This document shows positions 7,007 to 14,372 of a stretch of DNA of 22,001 nt, one piece after another. The position numbers and the translations under genes were made by a program. Source of the DNA: a virus; the IMG/VR virus record IMGVR_UViG_3300009370_000191, positions 1 to 22,001 of that record; one strand, given 5' to 3'. Each line of letters starts with the position of its first letter. Positions within the stretch are counted from its first letter, which is position 1. The notes under the pieces were generated by a model that saw only the letters and a list, made by a program, of their open reading frames with translations, was not told the origin of the DNA and searched no databases.

Positions 7007-7986
7007 AATAATAATGTTCCTTGTTCTATAAGCTCTTTAGCTTGTTCACAAATTTCTACAACATTGCAATATCTACAAGCTTTAGGCGATTGTGTAACTT
7101 TTTTAATTACACCTTCTCCATGACATTCAGCTTGTTTGATTAATGCTTCGTCCATAGTTTTAAAATTACCTGTTGATCTAGTAGTTTTATTTGGATTTTT
7201 GTAATATTTATAAATAGTTTCAGCCCATAATTCTTCTGGGGTACATCTAGGTAATTGATCTTGTGGTAATGGTTGATAATGTTTAATTTGTTGTAATCGT
7301 TTCTGTATCCATATTTCTGTATCTTCAATACTCCATAATGGATATTGTCGAGTTGCAGCTCTAAATGGAGGATAATTTGTTTTACCTGATTTAGTTTGTG
7401 CTTGTTGCCAATCAGTAAAAATATAATTAATGTTCATAACATCATCAGTTATTTTATCTGGGCTTAGCCATCTGTAAATACTTCCTTGTTTAATATAGGA
7501 ATCTTTACTACTATCGTTAACATATGACCATACACTTGTAGATTTATAATCATTAAGTGTTCCATCTAAAACTAGGTCATACTTCCCTGAAATAACTACT
7601 CCATCCAATTCTTTTTCTACTCGTTGTTCAATATAAACTGGTATTTGACCTGTATGTAATTCTTCAGGGTTAACTACTATTTTATCTATAATATCTGTAT
7701 TAGCTCCAGATGCTTCTAATGCATTTAGTACATTATTACGATCTGACCATGCTTTCTCGCAAGCTGTATGTATAGCATTACCTATACGAGAAGAAATCAA
7801 ATCTGTTACATCTACTTGTTTTTTAGCATCAGGATTTTGAAGATTTAGCAATATCTGTCTTAATGGTCTAATAAAACTAGTAGTACTAATTACATTAGAT
7901 CTATCATCATAATCATATTGATCATGAGTTAAAAATACAGCTAAAGGGAGTGCTAATTTAGTTTTATTTGTATATTCAAATGCCAT
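7003..7986 (-). CDS. PD-(D/E)XK nuclease with C-terminal Cys cluster (Cas4/RecB-like exonuclease)
   Basis: The 327-residue protein shows the ordered motifs of a RecB-family nuclease: R-I-G-N-A-I-H with His73, then G-K-Y-D with Asp137, D-Y-K with Asp146 and Lys148, and Q-G-S-I-Y-R-W (167-173). Four cysteines follow (288, 304, 307, 313) in a C-R-Y-C-x5-C arrangement. They resemble the iron-sulphur cluster of Cas4 and AddB but sit entirely at the C-terminus. It probably digests DNA ends, either host DNA or replication and recombination intermediates of the phage. It starts by a 1-nt overlap with the 50-aa gene, whose 3' end (GAGGAGGAGGAA) is its ribosome site. Whether the cluster holds iron-sulphur or zinc cannot be decided from sequence. 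Confidence 0.8.
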   Translation of the reverse strand: MAFEYTNKTKLALPLAVFLTHDQYDYDDRSNVISTTSFIRPLRQILLNLQNPDAKKQVDVTDLISSRIGNAIHTACEKAWSDRNNVLNALEASGANTDIIDKIVVNPEELHTGQIPVYIEQRVEKELDGVVISGKYDLVLDGTLNDYKSTSVWSYVNDSSKDSYIKQGSIYRWLSPDKITDDVMNINYIFTDWQQAQTKSGKTNYPPFRAATRQYPLWSIEDTEIWIQKRLQQIKHYQPLPQDQLPRCTPEELWAETIYKYYKNPNKTTRSTGNFKTMDEALIKQAECHGEGVIKKVTQSPKACRYCNVVEICEQAKELIEQGTLLL

Positions 7987-8138
7987 TATTCCTCCTCCTC
8001 TTCATCAACATCATGATCTTTAATTTCATATGTATAACCTTGAGGCATACCAGATACATTAATTACGCATCCGCTTTCAACTTCAATTATAATTACTTTA
8101 TTATTTGATTTATCAATACTACCGTATGTCATTGCCAT
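7986..8138 (-). CDS. small acidic protein of unknown function (50 aa)
   Basis: This short gene fills what would otherwise be a gap. The first ATG at 8138 has AAGG 9 nt upstream. A second ATG at 8132 is also possible. Both lie in the last codons of the preceding gene. The protein looks like a four-strand beta unit (VIIIEV, VINV, YTYEI) and ends with D-E-E-E-E-E. The acidic tail is partly a by-product of encoding the GGAGG ribosome site for the nuclease gene that starts at its stop codon. Function is unknown. Confidence 0.6.
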   Translation of the reverse strand: MAMTYGSIDKSNNKVIIIEVESGCVINVSGMPQGYTYEIKDHDVDEEEEE

Positions 8139-8475
8139 AAGTTATTAACCTTTCTGTTTTAATTTCTTTTAGTTTTTGTTTATAGTTACTTCCTTTAGGT
8201 AATACTGGTAGTCGAATTATGTTACTTTGTTTAATAGCATCAGGATGTAAAGCAGTAGCTGGTTCATACTCATTTGTAAAAGTACATTCTGTATGCGGTA
8301 CTCCATACCATCTAGGAAGCCATTGAGCTTTCACTTCTTTATTTCCTATACATAGATACTTAGATCTCTGTAGCTCTTGCTCAGACATAACAAAGCATAT
8401 CTCCTCGTCACTAGGTTCATCATGTTGCTTTTTTTCTTCTTCTAATATGTGATGTAGTTCTGAAAAATAGCCCAT
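8119..8475 (-). CDS. uncharacterised protein (118 aa)
   Basis: I do not recognise this protein. Residues 1-35 are helical and acidic with a His/Glu-rich segment. Residues 40-95 are mixed and contain W-L-P-R-W-Y-G-V-P-H-T, and the C-terminus is basic. It has one strong ribosome site (AGGAGG six bases before ATG), lies 8 nt after the helicase stop, and overlaps the 50-aa gene by 20 nt. Its position between helicase and nuclease suggests a DNA-metabolism accessory role. That is inference only. Confidence 0.55.
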   Translation of the reverse strand: MGYFSELHHILEEEKKQHDEPSDEEICFVMSEQELQRSKYLCIGNKEVKAQWLPRWYGVPHTECTFTNEYEPATALHPDAIKQSNIIRLPVLPKGSNYKQKLKEIKTERLITYGNDIR

Positions 8476-8483
8476 TATTCCTC

Positions 8484-9773
8484 CTAACTATTGATATAAA
8501 CGTTATCACTAGCTCTAGTTAGAGCTACATAAAATAGTCGTGCCCTTATTGAAGGATTACGACATTTATTTATGTTAGTTCTGTCTATGAATACAGCCGG
8601 AAATGTTCCTCCTTGGGCTTTGTGAGTTGTTCCGGCAAATGGAGGACGTAAATCTGCTAGTGTATTTTTAATACTATAGTAGTTAGTCCATTCTGCGCTA
8701 GAACTACTATGTATAGCTAAATTTTTATATTCTAATAATTTTTTATCAGCTATAGCTTTAGATTTTGGACTAAAAACATACTTAATATCTGTTTTTGTAT
8801 ATCTATTAAATTCTCCTTTAAGAGTAACTAAATAGCCAGGTATATCAAATTGTTCTGTTTCTTCATAGTTCATCACATGAACTATTTCATTATTGGTTAA
8901 AACTGTTCGTTCACCTTCCATAACTACACTATTAGCAATTAATCTTTCACCTGTATAAAAAGGTGCTATTGTTCCTTCTAGAAAATAAGCTGCTTTGCGG
9001 ATCATACTATTATAATTGATTGCTGAAGCATTTGTATAAGTACACATTGGTATATCAACTTCTGCACCAGTTTTATAACCCATATATTTTTTTACAAATC
9101 TAGAAACAAATTCTTTATGCGGTAAAATATGAATACCTTTTCCTTCTTTAGTTAAACTAGTTTCTAAAATGGGTTCTGCACCTCCTTGCATAAATTCTCT
9201 GTATTCAGTTGCTTTAGCTAAAATTGGATTGCCTAATGCTTGCCGATGTACTGTTTCTAACGGAAATGTTGCTAATGAACCATCAAAAATACAACATCTA
9301 TCAGTTGGCGGTGGTAATTGAAATGGATCACCTACAAATAATAATTTGAGATTACGTTCTTTAACTACATCAACAATAGCTTCTAAAAATTTATTGCCAA
9401 TCATAGATGCTTCATCAATTATTACAATTGAATTTAAAGCTACGTCACAAATTCCAACTTTTTTTAAACTTTCTTTTCCATTTTTAGTTACAGTTGGTCG
9501 TAATTTAAATAGAGCATGGCCCGTGTAAACAGGTCTTCCAACTATATTTTTTAATACTTGTGCAGCTCTATGCGTAGTTGCACATAATTCAATATGTGTA
9601 ACCATAGAGGTTTGCTCTATTCTATCGATAATTTCTTTAACTATAGTGGTTTTTCCTGTTCCAGCAGGCCCTGTTAATACAGCTATTGCATGAGAATTTG
9701 GTTTTGCATTAAGTAATGTTTTACAAATTCCGTTAATAGCTTTTACTTGATCTGCTGTGAATTTTAATGACAC
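8484..9773 (-). CDS. SF1B DNA helicase, Dda/RecD-like
   Basis: All core SF1 helicase motifs are present in 429 residues: Walker A GPAGTGKTT (35-43), Walker B IVIIDEAS (116-123), motif III VGDPFQLPP (147-155), a motif V region GTTHKAQGGTF and motif VI YVALTRA close to the C-terminus. Length and motif spacing fit the Dda/RecD2/Pif1 group, which unwinds 5' to 3'. As I recall, N4 gp42 is of the same type and size. I prefer the GTG at 9773 to the ATG at 9797, because GGAGG stands nine bases before the GTG and the ATG has no ribosome site. The gene then overlaps the DNA polymerase C-fragment by 41 nt. It likely acts with the polymerase at replication forks. Confidence 0.85.
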   Translation of the reverse strand: MSLKFTADQVKAINGICKTLLNAKPNSHAIAVLTGPAGTGKTTIVKEIIDRIEQTSMVTHIELCATTHRAAQVLKNIVGRPVYTGHALFKLRPTVTKNGKESLKKVGICDVALNSIVIIDEASMIGNKFLEAIVDVVKERNLKLLFVGDPFQLPPPTDRCCIFDGSLATFPLETVHRQALGNPILAKATEYREFMQGGAEPILETSLTKEGKGIHILPHKEFVSRFVKKYMGYKTGAEVDIPMCTYTNASAINYNSMIRKAAYFLEGTIAPFYTGERLIANSVVMEGERTVLTNNEIVHVMNYEETEQFDIPGYLVTLKGEFNRYTKTDIKYVFSPKSKAIADKKLLEYKNLAIHSSSSAEWTNYYSIKNTLADLRPPFAGTTHKAQGGTFPAVFIDRTNINKCRNPSIRARLFYVALTRASDNVYINS

Positions 9774-10449
9774 TTTGAATTTCCTCCATTGTTGCATTAT
9801 TTGTTAATGGGACTAATGTATCCCATGATTTACCAATTTCTAGTGATGCTTTCATAGGAACATCTGTAGATCGAATAGCTTTATCATCATTCCATTCCAT
9901 TTCTTCTATTAAGACATCATTTAAAAACTTAATACATTCAAGTTCTTCACGAACTATGAAGTAACCTGCATCATGGATCATATTACAAGGTAGTATATCC
10001 ATACCAAGCCCACATTGTTCTATTCGTGAGTTAGTTGCATTCATAGCTCTGTTTAACAACATTCCCCATGATTGAGTGATAGCGTTATTTGCACTCCTGG
10101 CTTCTTTATCAGCTTCATATGGAGTACTTGAATTACCTAGAATACATTGAGATATAATTGGAGTTCTTAATTTTAATCCAAATGCACATTCTACATAACC
10201 ATGTTTTTCCATAAATAATTTATTTTGGTTATTAAAATCACCAGATACTTTATATAATTCATGAAAAGCATCATAAATTTGTTTAGCCTGATCTTTAGGA
10301 AATCCGGTTCTTTTATGTAAAGTATGAGCCGTACCCATGTATTGTAGAGCAAAGGTAGGTCCTTTAGACTTCCTTCTTAGTTCAGGATATTTTTTCTCAA
10401 TAGAATTAATTATTCCTGCAATGTATTCTTCTTTGCTTATTGTTTTCAT
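9733..10449 (-). CDS. family A DNA polymerase, C-terminal fragment (fingers and palm motifs B and C)
   Basis: This 238-residue protein contains the second half of a family A polymerase core. Motif B (O helix) is R-R-K-S-K-G-P-T-F-A-L-Q-Y-M-G at residues 25-39. Motif C is M-I-H-D-A at 157-161, with catalytic Asp160. It lacks an exonuclease and motif A, which are in the 11302-13140 gene. The two together give 850 residues, close to N4 DNA polymerase as I recall it (about 870), so little or nothing is lost. It has its own GAGG ribosome site, and its ATG overlaps the stop of the inserted 287-aa gene by 4 nt. The two fragments must associate to form an active site, because catalytic aspartates sit on different chains. 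Confidence 0.85.
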   Translation of the reverse strand: MKTISKEEYIAGIINSIEKKYPELRRKSKGPTFALQYMGTAHTLHKRTGFPKDQAKQIYDAFHELYKVSGDFNNQNKLFMEKHGYVECAFGLKLRTPIISQCILGNSSTPYEADKEARSANNAITQSWGMLLNRAMNATNSRIEQCGLGMDILPCNMIHDAGYFIVREELECIKFLNDVLIEEMEWNDDKAIRSTDVPMKASLEIGKSWDTLVPLTNNATMEEIQSVIKIHSRSSKSY

Positions 10450-11309
10450 ATAGTAACCTCTACTGGTTTAACAGCTGGAGTTCCTGTACCTACAATAGTA
10501 GGGTGAATCCATATACGTATTGGTCCTTTTTTAGTAGGCTGCATACGTATATGCCCTTTACGCCAATGAGGAGTTACTGGATTAGATCGATTAATAGTGT
10601 ATGCTGCAGTCTTAGATTGAATTTTACCTTTTAAATTAAATTCTTTATAAAATCTGGGACTATATTTATTTCTGCGAGCAGCAGTTTTTAATATTTTTGA
10701 AGAAACAGGTATTGTAATTGATGCTGCATTTGAACACGCAGCAATTTGTATAAATGATAATACACAATGAATATCTATAAGATTTTCTTGCATTACTATA
10801 TTTACTGTGTCATCCCGCATTTGATTATATGATGGGTGAAATTTTACTTTTCCTATATCCAAAGATAAATAACCTTTTTTGGGACAAAGAAACCAAGAAT
10901 CTAAATCATAAATATCTTTATAAGCTATACTAATTGGAGGTATAGGTGCCCATGCATTTATGCCTTTTTCATTTACTTTAAAAAAGAAAATTATATTTAA
11001 ATCATCACCTACATCATTTAAAAAAGCTGCTCTATGTATACATGGAATATGATCTTTACTTAATTTCATAGCACTTAAATCCATTTGATATTCTAATAAA
11101 ACTGATGGATGAGGTAATTTTACATTATTTATACTAACTTTATCGGGCATAGTATTTAATAACAAATCGGTAGCTTCTATAGGTAAGTGCCAAATTTGTG
11201 CTTTAGGTAATACAGCAGTTGTAGCCGTTAACCATGGTACTTTTTGAGAATAAGTATATTTAAGATCATGTAAGATGCCCTGCATGTATGGAATTCTATG
11301 TTTATTCAC
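10446..11309 (-). CDS. uncharacterised phage protein lying between the DNA polymerase halves (287 aa)
   Basis: The C-terminal part (about residues 245-280) reads T-P-H-W-R-K-G-H-I-R-M-Q, then I-R-I-W-I-H-P-T-I-V-G. This strongly recalls a signature (HWRRGHxRxL..GkxxWVxPxxVG) that I know from many unnamed phage and plasmid proteins. No reaction is known to me. The N-terminal 150 residues are mixed alpha/beta with no motif. There are no LAGLIDADG, HNH or GIY-YIG endonuclease motifs. The start is a GTG preceded by AAAGGAG at nine bases, overlapping the stop of the polymerase N-fragment by 8 nt. The stop overlaps the start of the C-fragment by 4 nt. It is therefore embedded in the polymerase operon as an independently translated gene, not as an in-frame insertion. 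Confidence 0.7.
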   Translation of the reverse strand: MNKHRIPYMQGILHDLKYTYSQKVPWLTATTAVLPKAQIWHLPIEATDLLLNTMPDKVSINNVKLPHPSVLLEYQMDLSAMKLSKDHIPCIHRAAFLNDVGDDLNIIFFFKVNEKGINAWAPIPPISIAYKDIYDLDSWFLCPKKGYLSLDIGKVKFHPSYNQMRDDTVNIVMQENLIDIHCVLSFIQIAACSNAASITIPVSSKILKTAARRNKYSPRFYKEFNLKGKIQSKTAAYTINRSNPVTPHWRKGHIRMQPTKKGPIRIWIHPTIVGTGTPAVKPVEVTI

Positions 11310-13140
11310 AACAATATTCTCCTTTATTATTGATCCAAAATTTAGTAGCAGTTTCGGCTTTATTTAATGCTTCAGTAATATCAGGCATTTGATCTGAAAA
11401 ATATTTATACGCTCTCATGGAATGCCCATCCATGCCATCTGTGTAAACTTTAATTCTATTAGGGTCTTTACTTAAGATGGCACCAATCCGTTCTTCTAGG
11501 GCTGAGAAATCTGCTCCTGCGAATAACCAACCATCTGGAGCAACAATGCAACTTTTAACTAACTTGCCCATAGAACCATGAGCAGGTAAGTTTGTTAAAT
11601 TAGGAGAGTTACTTGATAATCTTCCTGATTGAGTTCCTCCTAATTTTAAATTTCCATGTAGGAAATCTTTTTCTTGCATAAATGCTTTAATAAATGTTCC
11701 ATTAATTTTTTCTACATCTGCAAGTTCTCTAACATATTTAAGAAGATCTAAAATATCTTGATCTTGTGTATGATTTGCTAAATCTTTTAATACGTCTGCT
11801 GTAGTAGCAGGCGCTCCTGATTTTGTTTTATCTAAGATAGGTAAATTCAGAGTTTCAAATAATAATTTAGCTAATTGCGGATGACTACTTGGATTAAAAG
11901 TTATATCTTTAAATGCAGTAATAGGTTTAACTAATTTTTTTAATACACTATTAGCTTTACTGCAAGCTTCTGTTTGTAAAATAGAATTAAAATTATTTAC
12001 ATATTTGTTTTCTTGTATTTGTTCATTTAATATTTTTGCTTTTGCTTTTAAAATATTATGGACTTCTTTTACTCGAAAAGAATCCATAGGTAATCCTACT
12101 AACATCATTTTAGTAAGGGTATATAAACTTGGTTTAAAGATTCTTGTATAAGGACGTGATACTACTTCTTCTTTATACTTCTCCCATACATAAAACGTAG
12201 CTAATGCATCTAATAAATTATATTTTAAAATTTCTTTTGTAGAATATTTTGTAATGTTTTCTGCGTCTAAGGCGTAGTTACCTACGTAATCTAAAGCAAC
12301 TTCTTTTAATCCTAAAGATACAGGAGTTGTGGAATTTTTAGCTAGATACGTTAATATCATAGTGTCATCAAAATCTTTAAAATATCCTAATCCTTTAAGC
12401 ATACCTGCATAATCTGTAGCTGATTGCATCCAGATTGTTCGTATTAAAATTTTTACATCAAATAATCCATTATGAAATATAAGTTTTCCTTTGTATTTTT
12501 GAAAAAACTTTTTTATGTTTTCTATGGAATTAGTAGATAAGTCTATTGCAGCTCCGTCATGTTTACTCCATGCAAAGGCAATAGAAATAATCTTATCTTG
12601 TAGCGTTAATCCAGTTGTTTCTATATCAACAGCTAAAATAGGATATTTATATAAACTATCTAATATTTTTTGTTCTTCATCTAATATAAATGCGTATTGT
12701 TCAGAATGAATTACTGTTTCTTTTTTAGTAACTATTGCTTTTAATCCAATATCGATTAATGCACTATTTTCTGGTTGTTTAAATAATGATTTGTAATTAG
12801 GAACATATATACATGCATATTTACTATATCCAGTATGACTACCTGGTACTGTTATTCCGTAATAATCAGAAACTTTTAGTTTTTTAGTAATAAATTTAAA
12901 ATAATTACTATCTGCGATAATTAATCTAGATGTACTTTCTGGAATTTTATGTATTAACTTATCTAAATATGCTTTAGCAGTTTTAGCTACTATTTTTGTT
13001 GGGTTATTATATAAAAGAGGTAAAACTAAAATTGATTCTTTTGTAATACCTAATTTATCTAATGGGTCTAAATAATAATTACTGATTTCTGTATTTCTAA
13101 TTGCTGTCTCTTTAAGTAGAATGACAGTAGTTATTGACAT
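11302..13140 (-). CDS. family A DNA polymerase, N-terminal fragment (3'-5' exonuclease and motif A)
   Basis: The 612-residue protein carries a proofreading exonuclease: Exo I V-D-I-E-T-T (Asp172, Glu174), Exo II H-N-G-L-F-D (223-228) and Exo III Y-x3-D (307-311). It also has the first half of the polymerase core: S-G-A-P-A-T-T-A-D-V-L (441-451), T-Q-S-G-R-L-S-S-N-S-P-N-L (503-515) and motif A A-D-F-S-A-L-E-E-R (543-551). It stops about 60 residues after motif A, ending G-E-Y-C-C-E. Motifs B and C are on the separate gene at 9733-10449. Residues 1-160 precede the exonuclease and have no clear assignment. An AGGAG site lies nine bases before the ATG, and the gene overlaps the VWA gene by 29 nt. 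It replicates the phage genome with its partner chain. Confidence 0.85.
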   Translation of the reverse strand: MSITTVILLKETAIRNTEISNYYLDPLDKLGITKESILVLPLLYNNPTKIVAKTAKAYLDKLIHKIPESTSRLIIADSNYFKFITKKLKVSDYYGITVPGSHTGYSKYACIYVPNYKSLFKQPENSALIDIGLKAIVTKKETVIHSEQYAFILDEEQKILDSLYKYPILAVDIETTGLTLQDKIISIAFAWSKHDGAAIDLSTNSIENIKKFFQKYKGKLIFHNGLFDVKILIRTIWMQSATDYAGMLKGLGYFKDFDDTMILTYLAKNSTTPVSLGLKEVALDYVGNYALDAENITKYSTKEILKYNLLDALATFYVWEKYKEEVVSRPYTRIFKPSLYTLTKMMLVGLPMDSFRVKEVHNILKAKAKILNEQIQENKYVNNFNSILQTEACSKANSVLKKLVKPITAFKDITFNPSSHPQLAKLLFETLNLPILDKTKSGAPATTADVLKDLANHTQDQDILDLLKYVRELADVEKINGTFIKAFMQEKDFLHGNLKLGGTQSGRLSSNSPNLTNLPAHGSMGKLVKSCIVAPDGWLFAGADFSALEERIGAILSKDPNRIKVYTDGMDGHSMRAYKYFSDQMPDITEALNKAETATKFWINNKGEYCCE

Positions 13141-14269
13141 AAACGGTTTCTCCTATAGATGCTGGAGTGTGATCTGAGGTACATATCCATAAAATAGGAT
13201 AATCAACTGGGTCTAATGTTTCTTCCCCGTATAAATCTGTAAAATAAATTAGAGCTTGTGTTGGATGTTTTTTGACATGTTCTAATACTGGTGTAAATGA
13301 TGTTCCACCTCCTCCGTGAAATTTTAAAGATAATATGTCTGTACCCGCAGATATTTCATGAATTGCATGTATTTCAGAATCACAATCAATGATAGTCATT
13401 TTAGTAGGTTTAAAAACCTGTTGAATTCCTTTAATCTCACTAAGCATTTCCTGTAATTCTTCATCTTCTATACTGCCACTTGTATCAATTGCGAATGTTA
13501 GATGCCCTAAACTATTACTATAAAGACTTGGCATGTAATCATCTGAATATCTACGATTTCTTCTCATCCATGAATATTCTTCTCTAACTTTTTGATCTAA
13601 AAATCTATGTAATATAACTGGCCATGGTAATTTTGGATTTAACAGTTCTTCGAGTTGTCTGTGAATTTCAGCCGGTATCTCACCTTTAGCTTTTCCAGCC
13701 ATTTGAGCTTGAGTTCTAGCTCTAACAATTATGTTAGTTATGGCTGAATTCTTACTTAATTCGTTATCTCCACCTCCCTTACCTAAACCTTCTTCACCAT
13801 CTGCTGATCCGGAACCCCCTTCTATCAGATCTAACATTAAGTCATTAGAATCAAACTCTACGCTATTTGCTATTAATTCGTCATAAACTGAATCAGTAGT
13901 CCATTGATCATCATATTTTTTATCGTATAAACCTCCTGTAGGAATCTCAAAACCTGCTTTGGTGAGCATGTAATTAATTATGTAATCACCTGCACAATTC
14001 CAAATAATAGGATCTTTTTTACCTCTACGAGCTAAATGTTGAAATGCAATATGCCAGCACTCATGTGCTATTAACCCAGCAAATTGAGGAGTAGTTTGTT
14101 TTCGTACAAAATCTGGGTTATATCTAATTCGAGTTCCATTAACATCCGCAGTTCTGCATTTATCTGTAAATACATGTTCTATACTTAGAGCAATAGTAGA
14201 TATAAAAGCTGATCTAGTCATTAGTTCTACTTTTGCTTTTAGTAATTTTCCCTCTAAATCGTCATCCAT
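13112..14269 (-). CDS. VWA domain protein with N-terminal metallopeptidase-like domain (DUF2201 type)
   Basis: The N-terminal half holds a zinc-metallopeptidase-like site H-E-C-W-H (69-73), followed by W-N-C-A-G-D (90-95), which can supply another ligand. A Gly/Ser/Glu-rich linker (about 149-172) leads to a von Willebrand A domain with the MIDAS motif D-T-S-G-S (262-266). This is the DUF2201 architecture found in bacterial MoxR-VWA pairs. The adjacent MoxR ATPase gene, 103 nt upstream, completes the pair, and as I recall N4 gp24 and gp25 form the same pair. MoxR-VWA systems act as ATP-driven chaperones that insert metals or remodel complexes. Their target in phages is unknown. Start ATG 14269 has AAGGAG upstream and lies just after a strong hairpin. 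Confidence 0.8.
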   Translation of the reverse strand: MDDDLEGKLLKAKVELMTRSAFISTIALSIEHVFTDKCRTADVNGTRIRYNPDFVRKQTTPQFAGLIAHECWHIAFQHLARRGKKDPIIWNCAGDYIINYMLTKAGFEIPTGGLYDKKYDDQWTTDSVYDELIANSVEFDSNDLMLDLIEGGSGSADGEEGLGKGGGDNELSKNSAITNIIVRARTQAQMAGKAKGEIPAEIHRQLEELLNPKLPWPVILHRFLDQKVREEYSWMRRNRRYSDDYMPSLYSNSLGHLTFAIDTSGSIEDEELQEMLSEIKGIQQVFKPTKMTIIDCDSEIHAIHEISAGTDILSLKFHGGGGTSFTPVLEHVKKHPTQALIYFTDLYGEETLDPVDYPILWICTSDHTPASIGETVYVNNYCHST

Positions 14270-14288
14270 TTTGTTCTCCTTAATATTC

Positions 14289-14327
14289 GGATACTTAAGG
14301 TCTATGCAGAGTAGACCCTAAGTATCC
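14289..14327 (-). promoter_or_regulatory. 16-bp hairpin just upstream of the VWA gene ribosome site
   Basis: A 16-bp stem (GGATACTTAGGGTCTA with TAGACCTTAAGTATCC, one G-U pair) closes a 7-nt loop. It ends about 20 nt before the VWA start codon. No T-run follows it, so it is not a normal terminator. A nearby TATCCTG/CAGGATA pair (about 14323-14352) could compete with it. It may be an RNase III-type processing site, an mRNA stabiliser, or a control on VWA translation relative to MoxR. Confidence 0.65.
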
Positions 14328-14372
14328 TGACAGCATCGGTAGGCCCAGGATATGAATACCTACACCCCGCCA

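Noticed and set aside
9733-13140. A split intein or self-splicing intron joining the polymerase halves
   Set aside because: The N-fragment ends in a stop a few residues after a Cys pair and shows no intein blocks. The C-fragment and the 287-aa gene each have their own ribosome site and start codon. No group I or II intron features were recognised.
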